Assembly (NCBI GenBank): GCA_900538475.1
Contig: UPYT01000001.1
Location: 302,559-366,558 of the forward strand
Direction: 5' to 3'
Source: an uncultured Clostridium sp.
GTDB taxonomy: Bacteria > Bacillota > Clostridia > Lachnospirales > Lachnospiraceae
Length of the DNA stretch: 64,000 nucleotides
In this document: positions 33,995-43,312 of the stretch, in pieces
Position numbering within the stretch: the stretch's first letter is position 1
Layout: every line of letters begins with the position of its first letter
Notes under the pieces: generated by a model
What the model saw: the letters and a program-made list of their open reading frames with translations, nothing else
What the model was told of the DNA's origin: nothing
The model's database searches: none
Program-made: the position numbers and the translations under genes

Positions 33995-35191
33995 TTAATC
34001 AAATTTACGGGAGATTCCGCGCTCTTCCAGTTTTTTCAGAACAGCTGCCGGATCCTGGAATTTAGCCAGGAAAATCATTGCTGCAATCACATACGGCTTG
34101 TAGCTTGCCTCTTTGTACAGAGGAGTACGATACCGGTCAAATACAGAAGCCTCAACCTCACCGTCCTTGCAGCTTACATCGTTGATGTCAGCCGGCAGGC
34201 AGTGGAGATACAGAGCCTTGCCGTCCTTGGTTGTCTTCATCAGCTCTTCGGTACAGCACCAGTCTTTATGCTCTGCGTTCTGGGCCAGCAGCTCCTTCTC
34301 CAGAGCCTTAATGCCCTCGGAATCACCCTCTGCATACAGATTGGTTCTCTTTTCCATTGCTGCAAACGGAGCCCAGCTCTTCGGATATACAATATCAGCA
34401 TCCTTAAATGCGTCTGCCATGTCGTGAGATACGCGGAAGGAACCGCCGGACTTCTCAGCGTTCTTTCTTGCAACCTCCTCAACCTCAGGCATTACCTCGT
34501 AGCCTTCCGGATGAGCCAGAACAACTTCCATTCCCATACGGGTCATCAGACCGATTACACCCTGAGGAACAGACAGCGGCTTTCCGTAGGAAGGAGAGTA
34601 AGCCCAGGTCATAGCCAGCTTTTTTCCCTTCAGATTTTCAACACCGCCGAACTCGTGGATAATGTGCAGCATATCTGCCATACACTGAGTCGGATGATCG
34701 ATATCACACTGTAAGTTTACCAGAGTTGGCTTCTGCTCCAGAACGCCGTCCTTGTGGCCCTGGGTTACAGAATCAACAACCTCATGCATATAAGCATTGC
34801 CCTTGCCGATGTACATATCGTCACGGATACCGATTACGTCAGCCATAAAGGAAATCATGTTTGCAGTTTCACGAACAGTCTCGCCGTGCGCAATCTGAGA
34901 TTTTCCTTCATCCAGATCCTGAACCTCCAGACCCAGCAGGTTGCAGGCAGAAGCGAAGGAGAACCGGGTTCTGGTGGAATTGTCACGGAATAAGGAAATA
35001 CCCAGTCCGCTTTCAAATACCTTTGTAGAGATATTGTTTTCTCTCATGTAGCGCAGAGCGTCTGCAACGGTCCATACTGCTTCCAGCTCGTCATCGGTTT
35101 TCTCCCAGGTCAGGAAGAAATCGCCCTCGTACATTTCCTTAAAGTTTAATTTGTTCAGTTTGTCAATATAGCCCTGTAAAGTTTTATCCAT
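33995..35191 (-). CDS. ygeW: YgeW-family knotted carbamoyltransferase
   Basis: Carbamoyltransferase of 398 residues (E. coli YgeW is 396). The carbamoyl phosphate loop is FRDNSTRTRFSF, followed by GLEVQDLDEGKSQIAHGET; later motifs are DIDHPTQCMADM and LHCLPADINDVSC. YgeW differs from ornithine carbamoyltransferase in its substrate loop and does not use ornithine. In the purine pathway it is thought to work in the phosphorolysis direction, passing carbamoyl phosphate to carbamate kinase. GGAGG precedes the ATG. Confidence 0.93.
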   Translation of the reverse strand: MDKTLQGYIDKLNKLNFKEMYEGDFFLTWEKTDDELEAVWTVADALRYMRENNISTKVFESGLGISLFRDNSTRTRFSFASACNLLGLEVQDLDEGKSQIAHGETVRETANMISFMADVIGIRDDMYIGKGNAYMHEVVDSVTQGHKDGVLEQKPTLVNLQCDIDHPTQCMADMLHIIHEFGGVENLKGKKLAMTWAYSPSYGKPLSVPQGVIGLMTRMGMEVVLAHPEGYEVMPEVEEVARKNAEKSGGSFRVSHDMADAFKDADIVYPKSWAPFAAMEKRTNLYAEGDSEGIKALEKELLAQNAEHKDWCCTEELMKTTKDGKALYLHCLPADINDVSCKDGEVEASVFDRYRTPLYKEASYKPYVIAAMIFLAKFQDPAAVLKKLEERGISRKFD

Positions 35192-35273
35192 GATGGAACC
35201 TCCATATTATTTATCATTTTTATTTTTCGGGAATTTATCTTGTATTGCTTAATTTGTAAAAGCTGTGCCGGTA

Positions 35274-36590
35274 TTATTTGCAGTAAACGGTCGGAAGAGC
35301 AGCATAAACAGCAGCGCAGGTTACCAGATCCTGTTTCCAGGTCTTTTCGTTGGGAGCATGTGCCTGAGCCTCAGCACCCGGTCCAAAGCCGATGCACGGA
35401 ATGCCGTTACGTCCCATAATGGAAACGCCGTTGGTAGAGAAGGTCCACTTGTCTGTCAGCGGCCGTGCAGTTCTCATTTCCAGAGTTTCCTCAGCGCCGA
35501 TACGCTCTTCACCATACAGATTAATATAAGCTTCCTCGAGAGCCTTTGTTACGTCGTGATCTTTCGGAATAACCCAGGTGGGGAAGTAGCACTCAATCGG
35601 ATAAACCAGTCCGGTATAGGACGGGCGCTCGTAGTTATACATAGAAACAACAACATCATCGCCGTATTTCTTTACGCTTGGCAGGTTGCGAATCTCTTCC
35701 AGACAGCTTTCCCAGGTCTCACCGGCAGTCATGCGGCGATCCAGAGAAACTGCACAGGAGTCTGCAACTGCACAGCGGCTGGGAGAGGTGTAGAAAATCT
35801 GGGAAGTAGTAACGGTACCGCGGCCCAGGAAGTTTGCTTCCTCCCACTCCGGATTGTATTTCTGATCCAGCATTTTTACAAGACCCTTGATCTCTGTATC
35901 ATCAGCAGCATCGTTCTCGTTCAGAGCGCGAACGTCCTGAAGAATGTCAGCCATTTTGTAGATTGCGTTGTCACCGCGCTCCGGAGCAGAGCCGTGGCAG
36001 GAAACACCCTTTACATCAACACGGATTTCCATACGTCCACGCTGTCCTCTGTAGATGCCGCCGTCAGTAGGCTCGGTGGAAACTACAAATTCCGGACGAA
36101 CCTTGTCTTCGTTGATGATGTACTGCCAGCAAAGACCGTCGCAGTCTTCCTCCTGAACGGTTCCGACAACCAGAACGGTATATTTGTCGCTCAACAGACC
36201 CAGATCCTTCATAATCTTTGCACCGTATACAGCAGATACGATACCGCCGCACTGGTCGGATACACCGCGACCGCCGATTTCTGTATCTGTCTCATAGCCC
36301 TCATAAGGATCAAATTTCCAGTTTTCGATATTTCCGATACCAACCGTATCAATGTGAGCATCAAAGCCAATCAGAGTTTTACCGGTTCCCATATATCCAA
36401 GAACATTTCCCATGGGATCGATCTCAACCTTATCGAACTCCAGCTTTCTCATTTCTTCTGCAATGCGGTCAATGTGCGCCTTTTCATCGCAGCTTTCGCC
36501 GGGGTATTTTACGATTTCCCGTAAAAACTTGGTCATATCTCTTCCATAATTCTGTGCAGCTTCTTTGATTTTTCCGTAATCAAGGCTCAT
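35274..36590 (-). CDS. ygeY: YgeY-family M20 hydrolase
   Basis: Zinc-dependent M20 hydrolase of 438 residues, annotated in databases as selenium-metabolism-linked hydrolase YgeY. Metal ligands appear in [35 protein letters not shown] and FVVSTEPTD, with the C-terminal His in [12 protein letters not shown]. The ATG at 36590 follows CGGAGG; the longer frame upstream has no support. It probably hydrolyses an amide or ureido intermediate that arises after purine ring opening. It lies 55 nt downstream of ygeX in the same operon. Confidence 0.92.
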   Translation of the reverse strand: MSLDYGKIKEAAQNYGRDMTKFLREIVKYPGESCDEKAHIDRIAEEMRKLEFDKVEIDPMGNVLGYMGTGKTLIGFDAHIDTVGIGNIENWKFDPYEGYETDTEIGGRGVSDQCGGIVSAVYGAKIMKDLGLLSDKYTVLVVGTVQEEDCDGLCWQYIINEDKVRPEFVVSTEPTDGGIYRGQRGRMEIRVDVKGVSCHGSAPERGDNAIYKMADILQDVRALNENDAADDTEIKGLVKMLDQKYNPEWEEANFLGRGTVTTSQIFYTSPSRCAVADSCAVSLDRRMTAGETWESCLEEIRNLPSVKKYGDDVVVSMYNYERPSYTGLVYPIECYFPTWVIPKDHDVTKALEEAYINLYGEERIGAEETLEMRTARPLTDKWTFSTNGVSIMGRNGIPCIGFGPGAEAQAHAPNEKTWKQDLVTCAAVYAALPTVYCK

Positions 36591-36645
36591 TTTAATTTCC
36601 TCCGTTTTTGATAAGCATATTTTGTCTGGTATCTTTAAAAGGAGA

Positions 36646-37851
36646 TTAGCGCTCCTTGCCTTCCCATACAATATTTTTATAACGCTCCGGATCCGTATCG
36701 CCCTCTGTCGAGAAGAGCAGTACTTTGGAATTCTCATCCAGTCTCAGATGCTCTCTTAATTCTTTATATTCGTCCATGGTCATGATGCAGGCCAGCACAC
36801 CGAAGGGAGCTGCTCCGGATTCACCGGAAACCACCTGAGGATCACCCTTTATCGGAGCGGACAGCATACGCATACCCTTTGCTGCAACCCAGTCAGGAGC
36901 AGATACAAAGGTATCTACATGGTTTTTCAGGATATCCCAGGAAATGGTATTGGGCTCGCCGCATGCAAGGCCTGCCATAATGGTCTGCATATCCCCGTCA
37001 ACAATCTGAATGCTGCCGTCGCCAACCTTTGCGCCCTTGTACAGACATGCTGCCAGATCAGCCTCCACAACAACAACCTTCGGAGGATTCTCCGGGAAAC
37101 GGTTGGCAAAATAACCCTGAACAGCACCTGCAAGGGAACCGACACCAGCCTGAATAAACACATGAGTGGGGCGGTCACAGCCATATGCAGCAAGCTGTTC
37201 GTCTGCCTCCATTGCCATGGTTCCGTATCCCTGCATAATCCATGCGGGAATCTCTTCGTAACCATCCCATGCAGTATCCTGAACAACAACGCCTCTTGGA
37301 GTTTCAGCTGCTTCCTTTGCTGCAAGGCGAACACAGTCATCATAGTTCATATCTGTAATATCTACCTGAGCGCCTTCCTTCTGGATATTCAGAAGACGGG
37401 TCTGGGTTGTTCCCTTCGGCATATGTACAACAGCTTTCTGGCGAAGCTTATTTGCTGCCCATGCAACTCCGCGCCCGTGGTTTCCATCGGTTGCAGTAAA
37501 GAAGGTAGCCTGACCGAATTCTTCCCGAAGAGCGTCTGAAGTCAATACGCTGTAAGGAAGCTCAGATACGTCTCTGCCGGTTTCCTTCGCAATATAACGA
37601 GCCATAGCAAAAGAACCGCCCAGTACTTTAAATGCGTTTAATCCGAACCGGTAGGATTCATCCTTTACATAAACCTGACCCAGTCCAAGATAGGAAGCCA
37701 TCTGATCAAGCTTTGCCAGGGGAGTGGTAGTATACTGAGGGAAACTCTCGTGAAAGGCGCGGGCCTTTTTCACTTCCTCCAGCGCCATTACCGGCAGTTG
37801 TTTATCATCGGTTTTGGGCATTGTATTGTAAGCCCACTCAATTGCTTTCAT
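36646..37851 (-). CDS. ygeX: Diaminopropionate ammonia-lyase
   Basis: PLP-dependent lyase of 401 residues (E. coli YgeX is 398) that splits 2,3-diaminopropionate to pyruvate and ammonia. The PLP lysine lies in [15 protein letters not shown]; other motifs are [15 protein letters not shown] (PLP phosphate contacts), [15 protein letters not shown] and [14 protein letters not shown]. The ATG at 37851 follows AGGAGG. Here the enzyme gives the cluster a route from purine carbons to pyruvate, which fits growth by fermentation. Confidence 0.94.
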   Translation of the reverse strand: MKAIEWAYNTMPKTDDKQLPVMALEEVKKARAFHESFPQYTTTPLAKLDQMASYLGLGQVYVKDESYRFGLNAFKVLGGSFAMARYIAKETGRDVSELPYSVLTSDALREEFGQATFFTATDGNHGRGVAWAANKLRQKAVVHMPKGTTQTRLLNIQKEGAQVDITDMNYDDCVRLAAKEAAETPRGVVVQDTAWDGYEEIPAWIMQGYGTMAMEADEQLAAYGCDRPTHVFIQAGVGSLAGAVQGYFANRFPENPPKVVVVEADLAACLYKGAKVGDGSIQIVDGDMQTIMAGLACGEPNTISWDILKNHVDTFVSAPDWVAAKGMRMLSAPIKGDPQVVSGESGAAPFGVLACIMTMDEYKELREHLRLDENSKVLLFSTEGDTDPERYKNIVWEGKER

Positions 37852-37896
37852 GTTGAAAACCTCCTGCATTATATAAAAATCCATGTTACTGTTTGC

Positions 37897-38547
37897 TTAG
37901 GGTGCTTCTGAATTCTTTTTTGCGGCATCAATATAGCTGTAAAGCGTAAACTTGGAGATGCCGAAATAAGAAGAGACCTTATCGCCGGATTTTGTTACCA
38001 GAAATGCTCCTGAGTCGTTTAAAAACTGAATGGCGGAAATCTTTTCATCCTTTGTCATCAGAGCCACAGGCTTGCCGACAATGGCTACGGACTGCTCAAT
38101 CAGTTCATCCAGAAGATCATTGACATTGTGGGTGATTTTTCTCGGCTCCTTGTTTTCCGTAGGACTGGTTTCAATCAGAGAGCGCAGTGCGTTGTCGATG
38201 CTGATAAGTCCTGTAATATCATAATTAATCGAAAAGATATACTGAATCTCATCATCTTCTCCACGGATGTACATGGTGCTGGATTTTAAAATCCTGCCGT
38301 CCTCTGTTCTGGTCAGATAAGCAAGCTTATCGGAAAGAGCTTTGGAATGCTTGTTTTTTGTCTCCAGCACAATGCCCGAAGGGCCGTCACCCTTGTGGCG
38401 GTTGCTGACATGACCGTTTTCTATATATACAATAGAAGATTCCATGTCCGCCCTTGTCAGGTCGTGAATCACAATCTCACAGGATGTTCCAAAATGTGTG
38501 GCAACTCCGTGAGCTATCTGGGTTAAAAAATCTAGGGTCTGTCTCAT
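37897..38547 (-). CDS. YheO-like PAS/HTH regulator of the purine cluster
   Basis: Regulator of 216 residues with the YheO-type PAS-like sensor (HFGTSCEIVIHDL, SSIVYIENGHVSNRHKGD) and a C-terminal DUF2087-type/HTH segment (VSSYFGISKFTLYSYIDAAKK). The ATG at 38547 is chosen after AAAGGATG; a TTG further up is possible. It is the first gene of the minus-strand operon and faces ssnA across a 245-bp gap, so it probably controls both purine operons. The ligand could be a purine or a breakdown product; this is inferred from position. Confidence 0.82.
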   Translation of the reverse strand: MRQTLDFLTQIAHGVATHFGTSCEIVIHDLTRADMESSIVYIENGHVSNRHKGDGPSGIVLETKNKHSKALSDKLAYLTRTEDGRILKSSTMYIRGEDDEIQYIFSINYDITGLISIDNALRSLIETSPTENKEPRKITHNVNDLLDELIEQSVAIVGKPVALMTKDEKISAIQFLNDSGAFLVTKSGDKVSSYFGISKFTLYSYIDAAKKNSEAP

Positions 38548-38705
38548 ATGAAGTTCATCCTTTCGCGAAAGCATTTTCGGGCAGTGTTCCTTGGCCAAGA
38601 CTGCCTGAAAATTTTTTTGATAAGTCCATCATACCATAAAAAAAACAAAATGCAATAGTTTTCTTAAAAAAATTTAGATGATCTCAAATATTTTTTATTT
38701 TACTA

Positions 38706-38734
38706 TTGCAATTATGGAAATTGAATGGTAGTAT
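38706..38734 (+). promoter_or_regulatory. Promoter of ssnA operon
   Basis: TTGCAA, 17-bp spacer, TAGTAT, 58 nt before the ssnA start, in the divergent gap that also serves the minus-strand operon. Confidence 0.65.
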
Positions 38735-38791
38735 GTAGATATCAAAGCACGGCTGTTTGTGAATTACAACAAAATAAAAGGAGGTTCTTTC

Positions 38792-40123
38792 ATGATTATT
38801 GTAGGAAATGGAAGATTAATCACCAGAAACCCGGATGCTCCGTTTTATGAATCCGGCGCTGTTGCCATAGAGGGGAACTCTATTGTAAAAGCAGGAGAAC
38901 TAAAAACAATTCAGGCAGAATTCCCGAATGCAGAATTTATTGATGCAAAGGGCGGAGTGATTATGCCTGCCTTCATTAATGTACATGAGCACATTTACAG
39001 CGCTTTTGCCCGCGGTTTAAGTATCAACGGCTATAATCCAAAGGGATTTTTAGATATTCTCGATGGACAGTGGTGGACCATTGACCGCCATCTGACTCTG
39101 GAGCAGACCTATCTCAGCGCTATGGCTACTTATATTGACAGCATTAAAAATGGCGTAACCACTGTTTTTGACCATCACGCCAGCTTTGGCGCAATTACAG
39201 GTTCTCTATTTGAGATTGAAAAAGCCGCAAAAGAAACCGGTATTCGCTCCTGTCTCTGCTATGAGATTTCTGACCGGGACGGAAAGGACAAATCAAGAGA
39301 AGCCATTCAGGAAAATGTAGACTTTATCAAGCATGCTCTGGCTGACGACAGCGATATGATTGCCGGTATGATGGGTATGCACGCATCCTTTACCATCTCA
39401 GATGAAACTATGGAACGGTGTGCTGCCATGAAGCCGGAGGGCGTCGGCTACCATATCCATGTGGCAGAGGGCATTGAGGATCTTCACGCCTGCTTAAAGG
39501 ATCACGGCAAACGGATCATTGATCGTTTAATGGACTGGAATATTCTTGGCGAGAAAACCCTGACAGCTCACTGTATTTATGTGAACAAGCATGAGATGGA
39601 GCTTCTGAGAGATACCAACACTATGGTAGTACATAATCCGGAATCCAACATGGGCAATGCCTGCGGATGTCCGCCTACTATGGAAATCTTCCATACCGGA
39701 GTACTGACTGGACTGGGAACAGACGGATATACCCATGATATGACAGAATCTTATAAGGTAGCCAATATTCTTCATAAGCATCATCTGTGTGATGCCAACG
39801 CAGCATGGGGAGAGGTTCCTGTGATGCTGTTTGAAAATAATGCAAAGATTGCTAATAGATATTTTAAAAAACCTTTAGGCGTTCTGAAGGAAGGCGCAGC
39901 AGCTGATGTTATTGTTACCGATTACAATCCGCTCACTCCCATGCATGCAGGAAATGTAAACGGTCACATCCTTTTTGGTATGACCGGGCGCAGTGTAGTG
40001 ACAACCATTGCCAATGGTAAGGTTCTCATGAAGGATCGGGTTCTGACAACGATTGATGAAGAAAAAGTAATGGCTGACTGCCGTCAGGCAGCTGCCGCAT
40101 TGGCAAAATCTATTAATGGATAA
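38792..40123 (+). CDS. ssnA: SsnA-family amidohydrolase
   Basis: Metal-dependent aminohydrolase of 443 residues (E. coli SsnA is 442), related to guanine and chlorohydrolase-type deaminases. Visible ligands: NVHEHIYSAFARG (HxH), HIHVAEGIEDL, HCIYVNKHE and LGTDGYTHDM, with the preceding FINVH strand typical of the fold. AGGAGG lies 7 nt before the ATG. In the cluster it should hydrolyse a ring amide or amidine of the purine or of its reduced form. It begins the plus-strand operon; a hairpin without a T run (40129-40147) separates it from ygfK. Confidence 0.93.
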   Translation: MIIVGNGRLITRNPDAPFYESGAVAIEGNSIVKAGELKTIQAEFPNAEFIDAKGGVIMPAFINVHEHIYSAFARGLSINGYNPKGFLDILDGQWWTIDRHLTLEQTYLSAMATYIDSIKNGVTTVFDHHASFGAITGSLFEIEKAAKETGIRSCLCYEISDRDGKDKSREAIQENVDFIKHALADDSDMIAGMMGMHASFTISDETMERCAAMKPEGVGYHIHVAEGIEDLHACLKDHGKRIIDRLMDWNILGEKTLTAHCIYVNKHEMELLRDTNTMVVHNPESNMGNACGCPPTMEIFHTGVLTGLGTDGYTHDMTESYKVANILHKHHLCDANAAWGEVPVMLFENNAKIANRYFKKPLGVLKEGAAADVIVTDYNPLTPMHAGNVNGHILFGMTGRSVVTTIANGKVLMKDRVLTTIDEEKVMADCRQAAAALAKSING

Positions 40124-40187
40124 ATTCCGGGGGACTTAGCGTCCCCCAATGATATTCAGTGATAAACAATACAAGGAGGAATACGTC

Positions 40188-43172
40188 ATGAGCGACAGAA
40201 TGACCCCAATGCCATTCGGTCAGATGATCAGATGGATTTTAAAAGAAAAGAAAGAACAGGGAACCGTATTTGGTGTTTATCATCCCTACCGCGCTGCAGA
40301 CCAGTACAGCCGTCAGATTTTTGGGCGGAAGCTGGAAACTCCTGTGGGACCGGCTGCAGGCCCACACACACAGCTGGCTCAGAATATTGCAGCTTCCTAC
40401 TACGGAGGCAGCCGTTTCTTTGAGCTGAAAACCGTACAGATTCTCGATGGTGAGGATTTGCCTGTCAACAAGCCCTGTATTAAGGCGGATGACGAATGCT
40501 ACAACTGCGAGTGGTCTACGGAGCTTTATGTTCCCCAGGCTCAGGACGAGTACATCAAAGCATGGTTTTTATTAAGCGTAATGGCAAAGGAATTTGACCT
40601 GGGCGCTATGGATGGTTTCCAGTTCAACATGAGTGTGGGCTACGATCTGGAGGGAATCAAATCTGAAAAGGTAAATCGCTTCATCGATTCTATGATGAAT
40701 GCAGCAGATACGGCAGCTTTCCAGGAGTGCAGACAGTATCTGTTAGATAACCTGTCTCTGTTCCAGAAGCTTACAAAAGAGGATGTTGAGGCAATTTCTC
40801 CCTGCATCTGCAATTCTGTAACTTTATCTACTCTGCACGGCTGCCCGCCTCAGGAAATTGAGCGGATTGCAACCTACCTGATTACAGAAAAAGGACTGAA
40901 TACCTTTATTAAATGCAACCCGACTCTTCTGGGCTATGAATTTGCCAGAGAAACCATGGATAAAATGGGCTATGATTATGTGGCCTTTGGTGATTTCCAC
41001 TTCAAGGACGATCTGCAGTATGAGGATGCTGTTCCCATGCTGAAACGGCTGATTGCTCTGAGTGCAGAAAAGGGACTGGAATTTGGTGTTAAGATTACTA
41101 ACACCTTCCCGGTAGATGTTAAGCAGAACGAGCTCCCCAGCGAAGAGATGTATATGTCCGGAAAGTCCCTGTATCCGCTGTCTATTGCTCTTGCAGCAAA
41201 GCTCAGCAAAGAATTTGACGGAAAGCTTCGTATTTCCTATTCCGGCGGCGCAGATGCCTTTAATATTGACAAGATCGTAAAAGCAGGAATCTGGCCGGTT
41301 ACTGTAGCAACCACCCTTTTAAAGCCCGGCGGATATCAGAGACTGGAGCAGCTTGCTCTGGCTACTCAGGAGGCAGGCGTTTCCTTCAACGGCGTTTCCT
41401 ATGAAGCTGTTCAGAAGCTTGCCGATGAGGCTGTTACTGACAAACATCATGTGAAAGCAGTAAAACCCCTTCCGTCCAGAAAACTGAACCGTCAGGTTCC
41501 GCTGACTGACTGCTTTGTTGCTCCCTGTAAAGAGGGATGTCCGATTCATCAGGATATTACGGCATACCTGCAGCTTGTAGGCGAAGGAAAAATGAAAGAA
41601 GCCATGGAAGTTATCACAGAAAAGAATCCGCTTCCGTTTATTACCGGTACCATCTGCGCACACAACTGCATGAGCAAATGTACCAGAAACTTCTATGAGC
41701 ATCCGGTACATATCCGCAATGCAAAGCTGACTGCTGCTGAAGGCGGTTTTGCAGATTTAATGAAAAACTTAAAGGCCCGTGATCCGGAGACTGGAAAGAC
41801 TGCAGCAATCGTAGGCGGCGGTCCGGCCGGTATGGCGGCAGCCTTCTTCCTCAGCAGAGCAGGTTTTGCCGTAACCCTGTATGAAAAAGAGGATTCCCTG
41901 GGCGGTGTGGTAAAACATGTGATTCCTGGATTCCGTATTTCTGATGAGGCGATTGCCCATGATGTGGCTCTTGTAACTGCCTACGGCGCCAAACTGCAGC
42001 TGAATACAAAAATCGAGAATCTGGACAGCCTGAAGGATGCCTATGATTATGTGGTGCTTGCTGCAGGTGCTTCCGAGCCAGGAGTCCTGAAGCTGGAAAA
42101 GGGCGAGCCAGTAAATGCCCTGGAATTTTTAGCAGACTTTAAGAAACATGACGGCAATCTGGATCTGGGCAAAAATGTTGTAGTAATCGGCGGCGGAAAT
42201 ACTGCTATGGATACTGCAAGAGCAGCAAAACGCACCAAAGGCGTAGAGCATGTATATCTGGTATACCGCAGAACCAAACGGTATATGCCGGCAGATGAGG
42301 AAGAGCTTGTTATGGCAGTAGAGGACGGCGTGGAATTCAAAGAGCTGCTGGCTCCGAAGGCCCAGGAAAATGGAATGCTTCTGTGTGATGTTATGAAGCT
42401 TGGGGAGATGGATGCCTCCGGAAGACGCGGCGTTGTTGCAATCGGAGAAACTGTTTCTGTTCCGGCCGACACCATCATCGCTGCAGTCGGAGAGAAGGTT
42501 CCCACTCATTTTTATGAAGCGTGCAGCCTGAATCTCAACGATCGCGGTAAGGTTCTGGTCAATCCGGATACCAAGGAATCCAGCGTAAAGAATGTATATG
42601 TAATCGGTGACGGTCTGGGCGGTCCGGCTACAGTTGTAGAAGCAATCCGTGATGCCCTGACAGCCTCTGAAGCAATTGCAGGAAGAAAGCTGGTACAGGA
42701 CTTTGATGAAAAGGTTACTTCTGAGGATGTTTATCCCAGACGTGGTTCCCTTCTGGAAACCCAGGAAGGCCGTGTAGAAAGCGGACGCTGCTTAAGCTGC
42801 TCCTCCATCTGTGAAAACTGTGCAGAGGTATGTCCGAACCGTGCAAACCTGGCAATCCGGGTTCCGGGTATGGCAAAACATCAGATTATCCATGTGGATT
42901 ATATGTGTAATGAGTGCGGAAACTGCCGGAGCTTCTGCCCTTATGACAGTGCTCCTTATCTGGATAAATTCACCTTGTTTGCCAATGTGGAAGATATGGA
43001 CAACAGTAAGAATGAGGGCTTTACGGTATTAAATAAGGCTGAGGTTTCCTGCCGCGTCCGTTATCTGGGCAATATCATAGAATGGAAGTCTGGCGAAAAG
43101 ACAGAGATTCCGGAAGCTCTCTGCAAGGTTATGGAAACTGTATGCAGAGATTATGAGTATCTGATTCAGTAA
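40188..43172 (+). CDS. ygfK: YgfK, flavin/iron-sulphur oxidoreductase (putative selenate reductase subunit)
   Basis: Large soluble oxidoreductase of 994 residues. Order of parts: a dihydroorotate-dehydrogenase-like barrel (about 1-430; LETPVGPAAGPHTQLAQN, FFELKTVQ, LSTLHGCPPQEIERI, CNPTLLGYE); a GltD-type iron-sulphur helical domain (about 440-540; CFVAPCKEGCPIHQD, CAHNCMSKCTRN); FAD and NAD(P) folds (AAIVGGGPAGMAAAFFLSRAG; VVVIGGGNTAMDTARAA); and a C-terminal ferredoxin (CLSCSSICENCAEVCPN and CNECGNCRSFCPY). These are the parts of dihydropyrimidine dehydrogenase in permuted order. The selenate reductase name is historical; in this context reduction of a purine-derived ring or electron transfer for it is more likely. 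AGGAGG before ATG 40188. Confidence 0.92.
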   Translation: MSDRMTPMPFGQMIRWILKEKKEQGTVFGVYHPYRAADQYSRQIFGRKLETPVGPAAGPHTQLAQNIAASYYGGSRFFELKTVQILDGEDLPVNKPCIKADDECYNCEWSTELYVPQAQDEYIKAWFLLSVMAKEFDLGAMDGFQFNMSVGYDLEGIKSEKVNRFIDSMMNAADTAAFQECRQYLLDNLSLFQKLTKEDVEAISPCICNSVTLSTLHGCPPQEIERIATYLITEKGLNTFIKCNPTLLGYEFARETMDKMGYDYVAFGDFHFKDDLQYEDAVPMLKRLIALSAEKGLEFGVKITNTFPVDVKQNELPSEEMYMSGKSLYPLSIALAAKLSKEFDGKLRISYSGGADAFNIDKIVKAGIWPVTVATTLLKPGGYQRLEQLALATQEAGVSFNGVSYEAVQKLADEAVTDKHHVKAVKPLPSRKLNRQVPLTDCFVAPCKEGCPIHQDITAYLQLVGEGKMKEAMEVITEKNPLPFITGTICAHNCMSKCTRNFYEHPVHIRNAKLTAAEGGFADLMKNLKARDPETGKTAAIVGGGPAGMAAAFFLSRAGFAVTLYEKEDSLGGVVKHVIPGFRISDEAIAHDVALVTAYGAKLQLNTKIENLDSLKDAYDYVVLAAGASEPGVLKLEKGEPVNALEFLADFKKHDGNLDLGKNVVVIGGGNTAMDTARAAKRTKGVEHVYLVYRRTKRYMPADEEELVMAVEDGVEFKELLAPKAQENGMLLCDVMKLGEMDASGRRGVVAIGETVSVPADTIIAAVGEKVPTHFYEACSLNLNDRGKVLVNPDTKESSVKNVYVIGDGLGGPATVVEAIRDALTASEAIAGRKLVQDFDEKVTSEDVYPRRGSLLETQEGRVESGRCLSCSSICENCAEVCPNRANLAIRVPGMAKHQIIHVDYMCNECGNCRSFCPYDSAPYLDKFTLFANVEDMDNSKNEGFTVLNKAEVSCRVRYLGNIIEWKSGEKTEIPEALCKVMETVCRDYEYLIQ

Positions 43173-43188
43173 AACCAGCTTTTGTGTC

Positions 43189-43230
43189 GGAAAACAGCTG
43201 CCTGCCAGCAAAGGGGGGAAGCTGTTTTCC
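43189..43230 (+). other. Intra-operon hairpin between ygfK and hyuA
   Basis: Eleven-bp stem GGAAAACAGCT/AGCTGTTTTCC with a 20-nt loop and no T run. It may adjust transcript stability or partial termination between the two genes. Confidence 0.5.
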
Positions 43231-43312
43231 TGGCGCATGTATTTGCCATCTGGTTTGTGATTATTTTCACATAAGGTTTCATTCATATAAAAGAAAAGGA
43301 AGGCGATGAACC

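Noticed and set aside
35265..36524. Plus-strand open frame of 419 residues opposite ygeY
   Set aside because: Antisense of a well-supported M20 hydrolase; composition is that of a shadow frame.
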